Below are positions 1 through 11,090 of a DNA stretch of 64,000 bases, in pieces. The stretch's first letter is position 1. Every line of letters begins with the position of its first letter. Under the pieces are notes generated by a model. It was not told the origin of the DNA. It did not search any database and saw only the letters and a list, made by a program, of their open reading frames with translations. The stretch comes from Verticillium longisporum (lineage: Eukaryota; Ascomycota; Sordariomycetes; Glomerellales; Plectosphaerellaceae), in contig JAETXT010000005.1 in assembly GCA_019188255.1 (NCBI GenBank), positions 372,001 to 436,000 of the forward strand, in the 5' to 3' direction. Both the position numbers and the translations under genes were made by a program.

Positions 1-1
1 C

Positions 2-1061
2 CTCCAGCGCCTAGCACCCGAAGCCTGGACCGACTCGCTCAATGATATTCCCAAAGACGTGACGACCGAGACCGCCGTCTCGTATATCAACCAATTCGGC
101 AAGTCGCCTCAGCCGCTTTTCGACAACAAAGCCACTTCCGAGCCCTCGCAGCTGCTTGTTATGCTCGAGGGTATCTCAACCGAAGATGCCAAGACATTAA
201 AGAAGACCCTGAAGGGCTCCGGCCCGGCATTCGAGGTCAATGATGCGCCGTCATCCGTTGCCAACCACAATCTGGCGCAGAGTGATATGGCCTCCGCTGG
301 CGTCGGCGCGACCAACTGCGATTTCGTGCGCGCCATCAACCCTTTCGAGGAGGAGTGCTGGAGCGGCAAATCTTCCGTCGCCGTATTCGACGTCCGAAAG
401 GTACGCTCACTCTCAGCCCAATATGCCGCACCATGGACTAACAGATCCTTAGGACACCACCATCCTCGCTTCTCTTGCCGACAACATCTCGCGCCTCCAG
501 AAGCTCGCGCAGAGCGGCGAAATGGAGACCACCCTTGTCCTCCTTCCTGAGACCTCCCGTGTCTCCTCTCTCAACGCCTGGTCCAGCAAGCCCCAGTCCC
601 TCCGCCGCCGCCAGGTCACCGAGGAGGTCATGACGGAGGCCGATGAGCCCGCCCCCACCACTGCTGCCACTGAGGTCGAGGCCGCCGACGTGCCTCTCGC
701 ATCCTTCGTCCGTGGCCGGGATCTCCCCTCCTGCTTCGCCTCCGCCGACAGCTGCCAAAACTCGACAGGCAACTGCTCTGGCCACGGCAAGTGTGTGAAC
801 AAGTACGCCAGAGAAGACGGCTCCGACGCCGGCACATGCTTCTACTGCCAGTGTGAGTCGAGCCGCCCCAAGAATGGCTCCGTTACACACTGGGCGGGCG
901 CCACGTGCAGCAAGGTCGATGTCAGCGCGCCTTTCTGGCTGTTCACTGGCTTCACGATCCTCATGGTTGGCATTTTGACCTTCTCCATCGGCCTGCTTTA
1001 CAGTATCGGCGAGGAGAAGTTGCCTGGTGTCATTGGCGCTGGCGTTTCCAAGTCGAAGTGA
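2..1061 (+). CDS. Vps3844-family vacuolar sorting protein, 3' part
   Basis: Two exons, 2-400 and 453-1061. The reading frame is open from the left edge, so the N-terminus lies outside the window. The intron (401-452) has a GTACGC donor, an ACTAAC branch point and a TTAG acceptor, and it keeps the frame. The visible 316 residues end in the Vps3844 C-terminal domain: a cysteine-rich EGF-like stretch (CQNSTGNCSGHGKC, then CFYCQC and GATCSK), one membrane helix (WLFTGFTILMVGILTF) and a short lysine-rich tail. This is the layout of a type I membrane protein with a lumenal domain. The family is named for a role in vacuolar protein sorting, but its molecular function is poorly known. It converges with the NTR2-like gene downstream. 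Family assignment is confident; the function is inferred from the family name. Confidence 0.85.
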
Positions 1062-1368
1062 GCACTTTGTAGGAATGAAGTCGGAGGCTCGGAGAAATCG
1101 AGAGGGAGGCAGTGAGGAGGGGAGAAATGTGTGCCCGTAATAGGGAGTGATAAGCGAGCAAGGTAGTCTGTACCATAGGATGTATCCTCATGCGGCGTTG
1201 GTTCTGGCAGGATGTCTCCTGAAATGGAGCTTTCTTTATACATTAGACATGCAATTGGCATTCAAAGAAACCGGTCGGCTTCCGTGACGTGATCGGAATT
1301 GCGCTCGGCGAAGAAAATTATAGGAAAGGGGTATCAAAGGTTCTGTTCAAATGGTTCCTGCTATCTCG
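1062..1368. other. Convergent 3' intergenic region
   Basis: Untranslated tails between two converging genes (Vps3844 and NTR2-like). I see no further gene or repeat. Confidence 0.6.
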
Positions 1369-2868
1369 TCACTCGTCACCTACACCAGGCTGCCGGACTG
1401 GCGTTGTGCCAAAGCTCTCGAGGCCCCTCTCGACCGCAAGCTCGCTCATGCCGGCGTTCTGAATCTGTCTGGCGGGCGATTGTCCTGCTTCAAGCGTCGG
1501 ACCCGAACCACCCAAGATGGAGGTGTACCTTTTACCCGCCTCATCCAGCAGAGCTTGGACTTCTCCTTCTCTGGCTAAAATCGCCTCCCTCTCCGCCTTG
1601 AGCCTGTCCAGTGCAGTCTGCTTTTCCCGCAACGCACCCTCCATTCCCCGTAACGACAGACTGAGCTTCTCCAGACAGCCATCGAGCTCCGGCAACGGAG
1701 TGATTTTGGCGGGGACCTGCAGCAGCGCTTCTGCTGGGTCCCTCTTCTCGGGCTTGCTCAACCCGTCCATGCCACTGCGCGTCTGCGCCGCCTCGAACGC
1801 CGCGCGGCGCTCGGCGTCGCTCTCGTCCGATGACTCCTCCGAGTTGCCTTCCGCCATCTGGATCTGCTCGGCCATCTCGCGGCGTCGACGCGCCTTCTCC
1901 TCGCGCTCTGCCTTCTTGCCCAGCGACAGACCGCCATCTTCGACAAAGTCGTCAAAGCCCTCGCCGAGGTCTTCGTCTTCGGGCACGAGACGCGTGTTTT
2001 CTGATGCCTTGCCATCCGTCCGGTCGTCGCCCTCGTCGTCCAGCGAGATGAAGTCTTCTTCCCTCGCCAGTCGCGCGCGCCGCTGCTTCCGCTCCTGAAT
2101 CTCCGTGTTGCTGAGTATGTTCATCTGCTGGGGCACTGGCGCTTCGGTGTACGTGCCCTCGTTGACGATAAGCGCGCCTTCCAGTTCGGACGGGTCCAAT
2201 TCCATCTCGTCGTCGCTCGTGCCGTGCAAGGAGGAAATGGGCTGTGGTGTGTTGGGGGTCGAGCTCTGCAGCTCGTTGAGAAACTCCTTGCTGTAGCGCG
2301 GCCGGTCCTCTTCATCATCGTTGAATCGGCGCATGGGAAGACGGTGTGTGAAGCCCGGCTTCTTGATGGCGCTGTTCTCGGCCGCCTGCTGGCCGAGAGA
2401 CGGCTTTTTCGGCGTGCTAAAAGCGGCGTCGCCAGCATCTTGACCGGGACCGAAGGACAATCTAGAGGTTGACGCGCGCTTCTTCTGTTTTGCCGAACCA
2501 GCGCGGCCGATGGTGGGTCGAATCACGACCGGTCCGTCGTCGTCGTCGTCATTGTGTGCGGTGGCTGCCTTCCCAGGCGTCGTGGATGCGCCGTCGGCAT
2601 CGTCAACTTGATTCACGTTGATACTTTTGCGCAAGCCGGACTGTCTTAATGGTTTTCGCGTAAACTTGGGCGCGGGGGCCTCTGTGCGAAGCTCGTCAGT
2701 CTTTTGCGTTTCGTTGCCGATTAGCGGAGGGTCGTGAAGCAGAGGATCGCAAGACATACCTTCGCTTACGGGCTGCTGATCGGTCGTGGTTGCGCTGCTG
2801 CCGACGGCAACGTCGTCGTCATCGTCAACCTTGATGACGCGCGCTTTCCTTTTCGCGAAAGAACTCAT
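1369..2868 (-). CDS. NTR2: NTR2-like spliceosome disassembly factor
   Basis: Single-exon gene of 499 residues. It starts MSSFAKRKARVIKVDDDDD, the basic-then-acidic opening typical of fungal nineteen-complex-related protein 2. A low-complexity N-terminal half follows, then a conserved block around residues 170-215 (RPRYSKEFLNELQSSTPNTP). An acidic, charged middle contains a predicted coiled coil (KAEREEKARRRREMAEQIQMAE), and a second coiled coil lies near 395-440. In yeast, Ntr2 with Ntr1 recruits the helicase Prp43 to release the excised intron lariat; a nuclear role is expected here. It is divergent from SmG across 244 bases. Much of the protein is disordered, so the call rests mainly on the N-terminal and central motifs. 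Confidence 0.75.
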   Translation of the reverse strand: MSSFAKRKARVIKVDDDDDVAVGSSATTTDQQPVSEGMSCDPLLHDPPLIGNETQKTDELRTEAPAPKFTRKPLRQSGLRKSINVNQVDDADGASTTPGKAATAHNDDDDDGPVVIRPTIGRAGSAKQKKRASTSRLSFGPGQDAGDAAFSTPKKPSLGQQAAENSAIKKPGFTHRLPMRRFNDDEEDRPRYSKEFLNELQSSTPNTPQPISSLHGTSDDEMELDPSELEGALIVNEGTYTEAPVPQQMNILSNTEIQERKQRRARLAREEDFISLDDEGDDRTDGKASENTRLVPEDEDLGEGFDDFVEDGGLSLGKKAEREEKARRRREMAEQIQMAEGNSEESSDESDAERRAAFEAAQTRSGMDGLSKPEKRDPAEALLQVPAKITPLPELDGCLEKLSLSLRGMEGALREKQTALDRLKAEREAILAREGEVQALLDEAGKRYTSILGGSGPTLEAGQSPARQIQNAGMSELAVERGLESFGTTPVRQPGVGDE

Positions 2869-3112
2869 GGCGAGACAACTGATGTACGTCCACTGGTGAT
2901 GTTCGAATGTGTTCTGGGTTGCCAGAGCTTCAGGCAGTTCCAGGGAAATCGATGCTTATCAGACCTTCGGCTGTTCCGATAAGACCACGTGATCTTGGAT
3001 TCTCGATCACCGCCCCACCATGGCTCTAGGCTAAGCCTGAGCTCCTTGTCGCGTCGCAAGGCCCAGCTCTCAACAGCAAGTTCGGTCAGCCTTGCCAACA
3101 TCGAACGACAAC
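2869..3112. promoter_or_regulatory. Shared promoter region of NTR2-like and SmG genes
   Basis: Only 244 bases separate the two divergent start codons, so the promoters must share or abut this space. I see no clear TATA box. Both genes encode spliceosome components, which suggests shared expression control. Confidence 0.5.
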
Positions 3113-3599
3113 ATGGCGCCCGCTCAACCAGAACTCAAGAAGGTACGTAAAGTAACGGTGATCACAGGCATTCTGGCATAGCCTGCAAGATGCACGGGCA
3201 GCTGCGCGGCTGCGTCCGCAGAGGCATGCAATTCAACGTGTGAGGGGTCGATGCTAACTTAGAGGCAGTACCTCGACAAGAGGCTGTTTGTGCAACTCAA
3301 CGGCAGTCGCAAGGTTATCGGCGTTCTTCGTGGATACGATGTATGCATCTCCAACCACTCCGAACCCCGCACAGTAAGCTGATTACCTTTAGGTCTTCCT
3401 GAATATCGTGCTGGACGAGGCGGTCGAGGAAAAGGAAGGCGGCGAGAAGGTGCGGATCGGCATGGTGGTAGGTTCTCAGCTTTGTTACCCCATGGTCTTC
3501 GAATGCTGACAATCCCAGGTCATCCGTGGCAACTCTGTCGTCATGCTCGAGGCCCTCGAACGCATTGGTGGTGACGACCGCAGGCAACAGCAACACTAG
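3113..3599 (+). CDS. SMX2: Small nuclear ribonucleoprotein SmG
   Basis: Four exons: 3113-3142, 3269-3340, 3393-3467 and 3519-3599. All three introns have GT...AG ends and the joins keep frame. The 85-residue product starts MAPAQPELKKYLDKRLFVQL. The Sm1 motif is seen in LNGSRKVIGVLRGYDVFLNI and the Sm2 motif in MVVIRGNSVVMLEAL. SmG is one of seven Sm proteins that ring the U-rich Sm site of spliceosomal snRNAs, in the nucleus and during snRNP assembly. The length fits the family (about 75-90 residues). For its size the gene is intron-dense: about 45% of the span is intron. It is divergent from the NTR2-like gene. Confidence 0.93.
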
Positions 3600-5408
3600 A
3601 CACGGCATTTGACGACTCGGGGTTTTGAACTGGCGTTTATATCGGCAAAAGACATCTGTGAAACGAGGAGAAAAGGGACGGAAGGAAGAATCTCCAGATA
3701 CCAGCCACAGAGACAACCGCAGAATTCGGGACGAGCGAACGAGCTAATCAGTGCCCACCTATCATGTCTGCGATGCGCATCTCAATCACGTATCCTCCTC
3801 ACTCCGTCTCAAGTACGCTGAACCCGTGTGTCGACAATGTCTTCAACCCGGCGCGCCACATTTGAGTTCTCTTGACAAGGCCTCGGCCACATGAGGGACA
3901 GGTACATGAAGCTTGTCTTATCGGTACCGGATGAAGGCGTTGGTATGACGTGGTCCTGGACTGGACAGGGAGCGCCGCGCAAGATGTCGACAGCTGTGAT
4001 GATTCTCCAAACCAAGGGCTGGCACTTTATTCACAGACACAAGCATGCCTCTCGGGCATCAATATCCTAAGAGCACAACACTGTAATTCCCCTTGATTCA
4101 CGCTGCTGAGTGGCTGGTGGACTATGGCGCGAGGCCTTGGCGCATATGCGGGTTGACGGGAAGATCCTCAGCCCTCCTGATAGACTAGTACCTCAGCAGA
4201 CAGAAGCATGCACCACGGCATTGAGATACATTATTCCAGTCCTCTTATGTGAAAACTCGCCAGCCCACCGGGTGCTTGGTCGTCCACCAATCTGCCTCAG
4301 TTACAGTACGTTAGATTGTGGTGTAGCATCGCATTGCCCAAGACTGAGAACCACGAGACGCTCAACATGAGGCGTGGCCAGCTTGATTTTGCCTGTATCC
4401 CCAACCAGTTGAGGGTTTCTAGACAGCCGTGGCTGGCGCCTGCCCGCGCCGGACCCACTGAGGTCTTTCACAGGCCCTCGTCTGTGCGAATCCTTCGTCA
4501 GTAGCCATTTTCCCAACCGGGGCCGAGCAAGGCATCCGGACTCAGTTGTCCGCACAACTTTTCAATGGCGATAGACCAGTCACCAATCCTACCGGTAGCC
4601 AATACCATACACGGCCTGAGTTTCCAAACTGAAAGATGGACATAAACCAGAAAGCTTCCACGCACTGTTGAAAGGAAAAAGATATGCCGCATGACGTCAA
4701 GCTTTGGAGAAGAAGCCCGACGTGTCTGATTAGTTCTCTTGTCCTTGGAACTGAACTGACGCCTGGCGTGATCTCGGGGTTGGCTTCAACTCCCCACGTT
4801 CACTACCTGCCACATTCAACCCCAGCGCATGGCGGCCCGTTGATCGCCTCCGCATTATCCGGCTGATGCCAAGTTATGCTTATCAGGCTGCATGGCTTAG
4901 TCTTCCTGTCCATCATTAACCCATATTACCCCACTGACTGAGATCGAATTCGTGTTCAGGATCCAAAGGATCGCTCCTGAATATTAAACTTACGTACAAC
5001 AAGGCCGTTTAGGAAGAGCCCAGCAGGGCAAGTTCGGCGTGGCTTGCAATAGTCGACAGCTAGTCCTGCGGTCTCTTGAATCTCGCCATAATCGGTGACC
5101 GCGGATCCATCCACCGAACCGGGCCGTCACTCGACCTTCCGCTTCGGGCATGCATTTCAACGGTCGACGGGGCGGCCCCACGTTCTGGGCTTCCCGCCAC
5201 ATTCTGGCGATCAAACGTGGGGAGGAAACAGCAAGAGTGCAACGAATGAGCAGAGTCGACCTACGAGTCCTCGTGCCGAGGCGGGTGGAACGATGCCTTT
5301 CTCGCGAATCCACGTTTCCGTACAGGCAAGCCGTTGGCATTCCTCCTCGCCAGCATGGAACTCCTACATGGGTGACTGATCGTGGGCAGAATGTTGTGTG
5401 TCTTGCTC
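3600..5408. other. Intergenic region, no gene seen
   Basis: Only short, unconvincing ORFs in all frames. I see no domain, repeat or RNA gene. The right end is the promoter of the L-amino-acid oxidase locus. Confidence 0.5.
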
Positions 5409-5414
5409 TATAAG
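5409..5414 (+). promoter_or_regulatory. TATA-like box of the L-amino-acid oxidase locus
   Basis: TATAAG lies 78 bases upstream of the start codon at 5492, in the usual range for fungal core promoters. The coding sequence behind it is broken. Confidence 0.45.
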
Positions 5415-5491
5415 AAGACATCACATATCCTTCTATCACCGATATCCGCCTGAGGTCCAACAAACATCTGTCATATCCCATATCCTTCAAC

Positions 5492-7658
5492 ATGAAGTTT
5501 TGGCTCTCCCCTCTTGTTCTGGGTGTCGCCGTAGCGACGTCCATACCTTCCGACCTCCCGCTGAAGCTCGAAACTCGGGCCGAGATCAAATCTCGTGCTG
5601 CCAATGTCCATCTGCGGTTTGAGCGGGCAGTCGACGGTCCTATTGACTTTACCTATGGCAGCTGCTCATATAGCACACGGCGAGATAGCCATCACACCGT
5701 TGCCAAAGTTGAAGCCCAACACGGTCAGCGCCTTGTGTGGATAATTCCGGAGAAGGCCGAATCGAATGGTTGTCTGTCAGCTTGGGACCGAAAGGGGGGG
5801 CTCGTCGGCCGCAGCGAGCCGCAGGTACTGCACCATCACTGGAAACGAAGGATTCAGAAGCGAGGCCCAGGTCAGTCCATCCACGAGACACTCCTTCGAC
5901 AACCGTATGCTCATGGATTCTTCAGAGAGCATCAAAATGAACGGAACCGGATTCGACCATGTCGGCGCATGGTTCGAGGGCGTCAAACTTCTGGAGCAGC
6001 AGCAGCCTGGACCTGTTGATGTCGAAAAGGCCAAAGCCAAGGAGATTGCCATTGTCGGCGCTGGCATGTCCGGCCTCATGACCTGGCTGTTCTCTCCCAG
6101 GCTGGGCTGACCAACGTCACCATCATCGAGGGTGGCAAGCGGCTTGGAGGCCGCGTCCGCACAGAGTATCTGTCGGGCGGTCCGTTTGACTATTCCTATC
6201 AGGACTTGGGTCCGATGCGCATTCCGGATACATACACCGATCCTTCATCGAACAAGACTTTCAACATTAGCGACCAGCATATTGTCTACCAGCTCGCTGA
6301 AGAGTTGAACAAACTCAACGGCCACGATGCTACCTTGTCGGTCAACTTCATCAAATGGATCCAAAACGATCGAAACGGCTTGAATTACAGGAACAGCGTC
6401 AGAATGCCCAGTGGGCTGCCTCCGACGATCAACGAGATTGGCCTAAACTCCTCGCTCGGCCCTGTGCCGGTTGAACTTTCGGATTCGGCCCAAGGACTTC
6501 AGCCTGACCTGGCAGAATACCTACCGGGACCTGAGTTCAACGACCTCATTGCGAAGAACATTTTCAAAGCGCACTCCGAGTGGATTAAGAATGGGCTCAA
6601 AGGCTTGGGCGGCGATGTCTAGTCTGAGTTTGCCTTCATCGTCAACCACCTCGGCGGCTCCCTTGCTGACGCCAGCGCCATCGGCCGCACGTCCTACGAG
6701 TCCTTCTGGGCATCCATATACAACGGTTTCTACTTCGTCTACGGCACATGGAAGACTGTCGACGGTGGTCTTAGCCGGCTGCCTGCGGCATTCCGCCCAC
6801 TAGTAGAAGACGTCACGGTCATGGACCGCCGCATCGAGCGTGTCAGCTACGAACGGACCTCGGACCGCGTCAAGCTCCAGTGGCGCGATGACCAAGCTTC
6901 GCAAACCCTCCAGAGCGCCAGCTACGACTACGCCGTCATTTCGGCCCCCTTCACCGTCGTCCGCAGCTGGCGACTGCCGCCCCTCAGCCCCGTGCTGTCG
7001 TCGGCGATCAACAGCATGAAGTACTATGGCGCATGCAAAGTGGCGCTCGAGTTCAGCGAGCGTTTCTGGGAGCACTACGCCAACCCCATCGTCGGCAGCT
7101 GCAGCACGTCGACGGACATACCCACCGTCGGAAACGTCTGCTACCCCAGCTACAACGTCAACAGCACGGGCCCGGCATCGATCCTCGCGAGCTACGTGTC
7201 CGGCGACGTCGGCGCCTCGTGGCTCGGACGCAGCGAGGCCGAGCACGTGCAGTACGTCCTCGACGCCACGGTCGAGATACACGGCGAGGAGGTCCGCGCG
7301 CTGTACACGGGCAACTACAACCGCCGGTGCTGGCAGCTCGACCCCTGGCCGTAGGCGCCTGGGGAGCCCGACGGTCGGCCAGCACCAGCTGTGGATACCC
7401 GAGTACCACAAGACGCACAGCAACTTGATATTCGTGGGCGAGCACACGTCCATCACGCACGCTTGGGTGTCTTCGGCTCTCGAGTCGGGGACCCGGGGCG
7501 GTGTGCAGCTGCTGCTTGAGCTGGGGCTCGTGGACGAGGCTCGAGCGACGGTCGACAAGTGGATGGCGCGATGGATCGATGTTGTGAGTACATGACCCCT
7601 CTCGTCCCCCCCCCTCCTTAAGATCTGTGTATTGCTGAGACTAACCTTCCTGTAGTAA
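5492..7658 (+). pseudogene. L-amino-acid oxidase (flavin amine oxidase), disrupted
   Basis: Homologous to secreted fungal L-amino-acid oxidases, which deaminate amino acids to keto acids, ammonium and H2O2. A signal peptide-like start (MKFWLSPLVLGVAVATS) is followed by a pro-region with QVLHHHWKRRIQKRGP. The FAD-binding motif is IAIVGAGMSG, followed by EGGKRLGGRVRTEYL, and the C-terminal FAD region is FVGEHTSITHAWVSSALESG. A normal intron lies at 5871-5925. A second intron (7584-7655) leaves a final exon holding only the TAA stop (7656-7658). Four lesions break the frame. One base is missing near 6090, in the family's LCLSQAG stretch. A TAG at 6620-6622 stands where a Trp codon is expected (GDV-stop-SEFAF). 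One base is missing in the C run near 7342-7345, and another in the G run near 7361-7364. The rest aligns well, so decay looks recent. Confidence 0.85.
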
Positions 7659-10600
7659 AAGCGTTTGGGAGTCTTGGGAGAGGTAACGGAGAAACGTTGC
7701 GGGTGTGAGGGAAGAAGCAGCAAGTGTGCAGCCGCTGCAGATTGCAGAAACCAATCGGAACATTTGCAGTCACACCTATTGTGATAACCCTCATGACACG
7801 AGCTTTCCATGTGCGGTGGCCCCATGTTGCAATGCGGACCGGCAGTTGCCCCGGTGCGTGTCTCGGTTGTGGGATGACGATCACCCCACGAGGTGCCGAT
7901 GGGTGGGGTTTTTCGGTGCCGCATGGTTGCATGATCGTCATCCGGGAGTTGACGCCATGGACTTGCGGGTGAGAAGGGTCAAATGATAGGCCAGACGCTC
8001 GGTTGTGAAGGGAAGATGTGTCGGCATACCTCTGGTCGCTCGGTTCAGCGCCCGGCAACCAGGATAACCTAGCATGCCTACTTATGATGCATGTTTGTGC
8101 AGAAAGAGGCCTTGGGGAAATGTAGTGGCTTGTAACGAGGCCATCAGCTCATAGCCCGCTTGTCACAGGGTTTTCGATGACTGCCACATGGCTGGTGATC
8201 ACAGAGAATCGCAATGCCGACAACATGAAAACAAATGGGAATAGGTTGGACAGAAATATAAAGAATGGGGACTAAGCGTTGCCGGTAGGACGAGTCAATC
8301 TCAAGTATTAGGAGCAAGAAGAAACAAGCAACTCTTGATATCGATCTCGATTGTCGTCAATACTGACCAACCGTTGCTAGCAAGGAATAAGGATGTTCAA
8401 TAACGAGCCCAATCCAGACGCCCGAATGGCCGAACCAGGAACAGCCGAGGCTATCCAGCAACACAATATCGTCTCCACACATACGGAAGACCCTCACTGC
8501 ACGGAGAGGTTCGGCTTGCCGGCAGCCCTGGTTCTCGTCAGCTGGTGGAAATGAAGAAGCATCGTGGTTTCCGGATAGTCTGCGTCTGGAGGCGGAACTC
8601 GGGAGAGTCCGCGTCCGAGAATATCTGACAAGTAGTGAATGCTTCAAGGTACGTCACTCTAGGCCAGGGTCAGGGAGTGAACATTTCCAAGCAAGAACCA
8701 CAGTTCTGGGCCACTGCAGGAAGCGAGTTGCTGCTGACTGGCACAGCACACAACTGGCACTTTACCGTGTTTTGTACGCTTGCATGCTTTTTGGCGGCAC
8801 AATAAAAGTCGGAAATGGGATCGGGATACTGTCAGGCGAGACTGACAAGCAATTTCACGGACTGATGAACGCGTGGGGCTTGCTTGAGGCGTTCAAATGG
8901 CATGGTGGTCAACGGCAAGGGCGAGGGTCTAGATGGTCTCACGATGTCAGATATCACAACCGAGATTCCGTCATATGGCGTGCAGATATCAGTGATTGTG
9001 AGCAGAACATCAACGGTGCTCAGCGGTGGCCGATTGAATCTTCAGCAACACCGATTCTCCAAGAAAGACAAGGGTACCTGCGGCTTCTGGCCCACAACGG
9101 CGCGGGCTGCCCCGATCAAAAGGGCCACCATGGGCTGATGTCTGACGTGGAGATCGGACCGTGGTGACGAACAGACGAGGAGGCGTACTCCGGTCCGCTG
9201 TCAGGGCAGAAAAGCAGAAAGCTGGTGAGCCCGAGAACAGACCATTCTGTGGTGGACGTTGGCCTGGTCGAGGCGCCAGCGCACTGGAACCAGCCCTTCG
9301 GCCTGTGGCTCGTGTGGCTTGTGAAGCGGAAGCCACAAGCAGTGCACGAGACGGAGCGTCCGAGGTGTTGTACCTTGATCAAGGGACCAATGCGCCCTTA
9401 TTGCCGGGCACTTGACAGCCCTGCGTAAGTACCTTGGCTCAAGCTCACCACAGTGTGAGCACCTTGGTCAAGCTCACCACAGTGTGAGCACCTTGGTCAA
9501 GCTCACCAGAAACACGTGTTCAGCCTTTTCTCTTGTCTCACCCCAGAGCACGCGATCCAATCGCTTATGGCCAATGACGACAATGATTATTCAACACGAA
9601 AATCTCCACTGCGATTTGCTTTGTGCCACGCTTCAGATGGCATCAAGCTAAGGTTTCGCTACATTGATCGAGATGCAGCAAATGGCCATGTCACTTTTCA
9701 GAGTTCTAGCTCGACAGGAGAAGATTCTACCATCGCTGTGCCGCTCACAGCGAGGCTGCCAAGTGTGGTTCTGAGCACCGACCGACCCTGATGTCATTTC
9801 GCGGCTCCTTGGCGGAATTGTGCGCCCATCATACGATATTCTATTTTGTTGTAGGTCCAGCCCTGCGCCAGAGTGGCGTGGTTTTTTTTCCCTTTGCTTC
9901 CAAAAAGAGGGATCGACAAGCGAAGCACAAGCCTCGAAACGAACCCTCCCTTCCCACGGCTGCCCATGGCCGTGACCCCACGCCTGGATCTCCATCATTA
10001 TCATCGGCCTTCTCGGCGTCTCATGACCGTCCGAAAAAAAGGGCAACTCGACGTGGTCATCTGCTTCGGTAATCTCGATTCCCAAATCCTACAGACCAAG
10101 GACGCGTGGAATCATGCAAGGGATGAGAGAATGACGGCGTTTCAACCTTGGAAGGCTATCACAGTCCGGCTTCATCGGCCCCCACGACATGTGGACGAAA
10201 CATCTCAAAGTCAAACTTTGCTGGCCAAAAAGCAACCTTACACCATCTAGTTTGGTTTCAAGGGTCTCGGTCTCTCCCGTCTTGACTTGACAGCCTGACC
10301 CCACTCCGCAAACAGTTACCCTCAAGCTTCCCCCTGATCCCCTTCGGCCCCCCTCGGCCCCCTCGTCCCCCCACTAGAGAAGCGACGGGAAGGCAGAATT
10401 TCATTTTGACATGTCACTTGTGACAGGAATGCTTCCGTTCAGGGGAGGGGTGCTCTTGGCGCTTCGCTCTGTTACACTCGACCACGCCATGTCTGTCATT
10501 GGCTGGCCGCTTGTCTTGTCTGTCAGATCGTGGCCGTTGCAAGGGACGTATTGCGGGTCAAGTCGTGTCTACAACAAACACCAGTATTTCCGACAGAAGC

Positions 10601-11090
10601 CAACATCATACGATCTCGTCAACGCCGTCAATGGGTAGTGCCTGTAGGCGGCGGTGAGACTACGAGGCCACGAGTAGGCCACGAGGAGGGTCCGGGATTA
10701 GAGCCCCATGACAGAACGGGAACGAAGAGAACTAGATGATGAAAAAACCCTTCCTTTGGTCGTTGCGTGGAGAAAGTTCTCCGCCCATATGGAGTGGGAA
10801 GGGTGCTATATCTAAGTCATGCCCTGCCCTTCCCCGGGCTATCTGAGATGGGCAAGGTGCAGAGTATCATTATCGAAGCCTCAACGAACGATCCAGGAAT
10901 CTTTGACACCTCCTATTCACCCACGGGGTCTGAATATCGACGGCTACCAACCCCTTCCACAAGCGATCACCATCGTCATATATTCCTTGGCGCTGAATAT
11001 CCGACGGCACGTCCTCATCCTCCACCTTCACCGAGGAAAGAGACCCTGATCACCAAGACTTGCCCCTCCCCCTGACGTGATCCGTCCGTC
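7659..11090. other. Intergenic region, 3.4 kb, no convincing gene
   Basis: No ORF here resembles a known family and none shows a credible exon chain. The region holds a 29-30 bp tandem repeat (9431-9508). Its right end is the presumed promoter of the flavohemoglobin gene. Confidence 0.45.
9431..9508. repeat. 29-30 bp tandem repeat, about 2.7 copies
   Basis: Units begin ACCTTGG(C)TCAAGCTCACC. They lie at 9431-9460, 9461-9489 and 9490-9508 (partial). The first unit has one extra base; the copies are otherwise identical. Each contains the short inverted motif CTCACCACAGTGTGAG. Confidence 0.9.

Noticed and set aside
9431..9508. CRISPR-like repeat
   Set aside because: The units are directly adjacent without spacers, and this is a eukaryotic genome; it is a plain tandem repeat.
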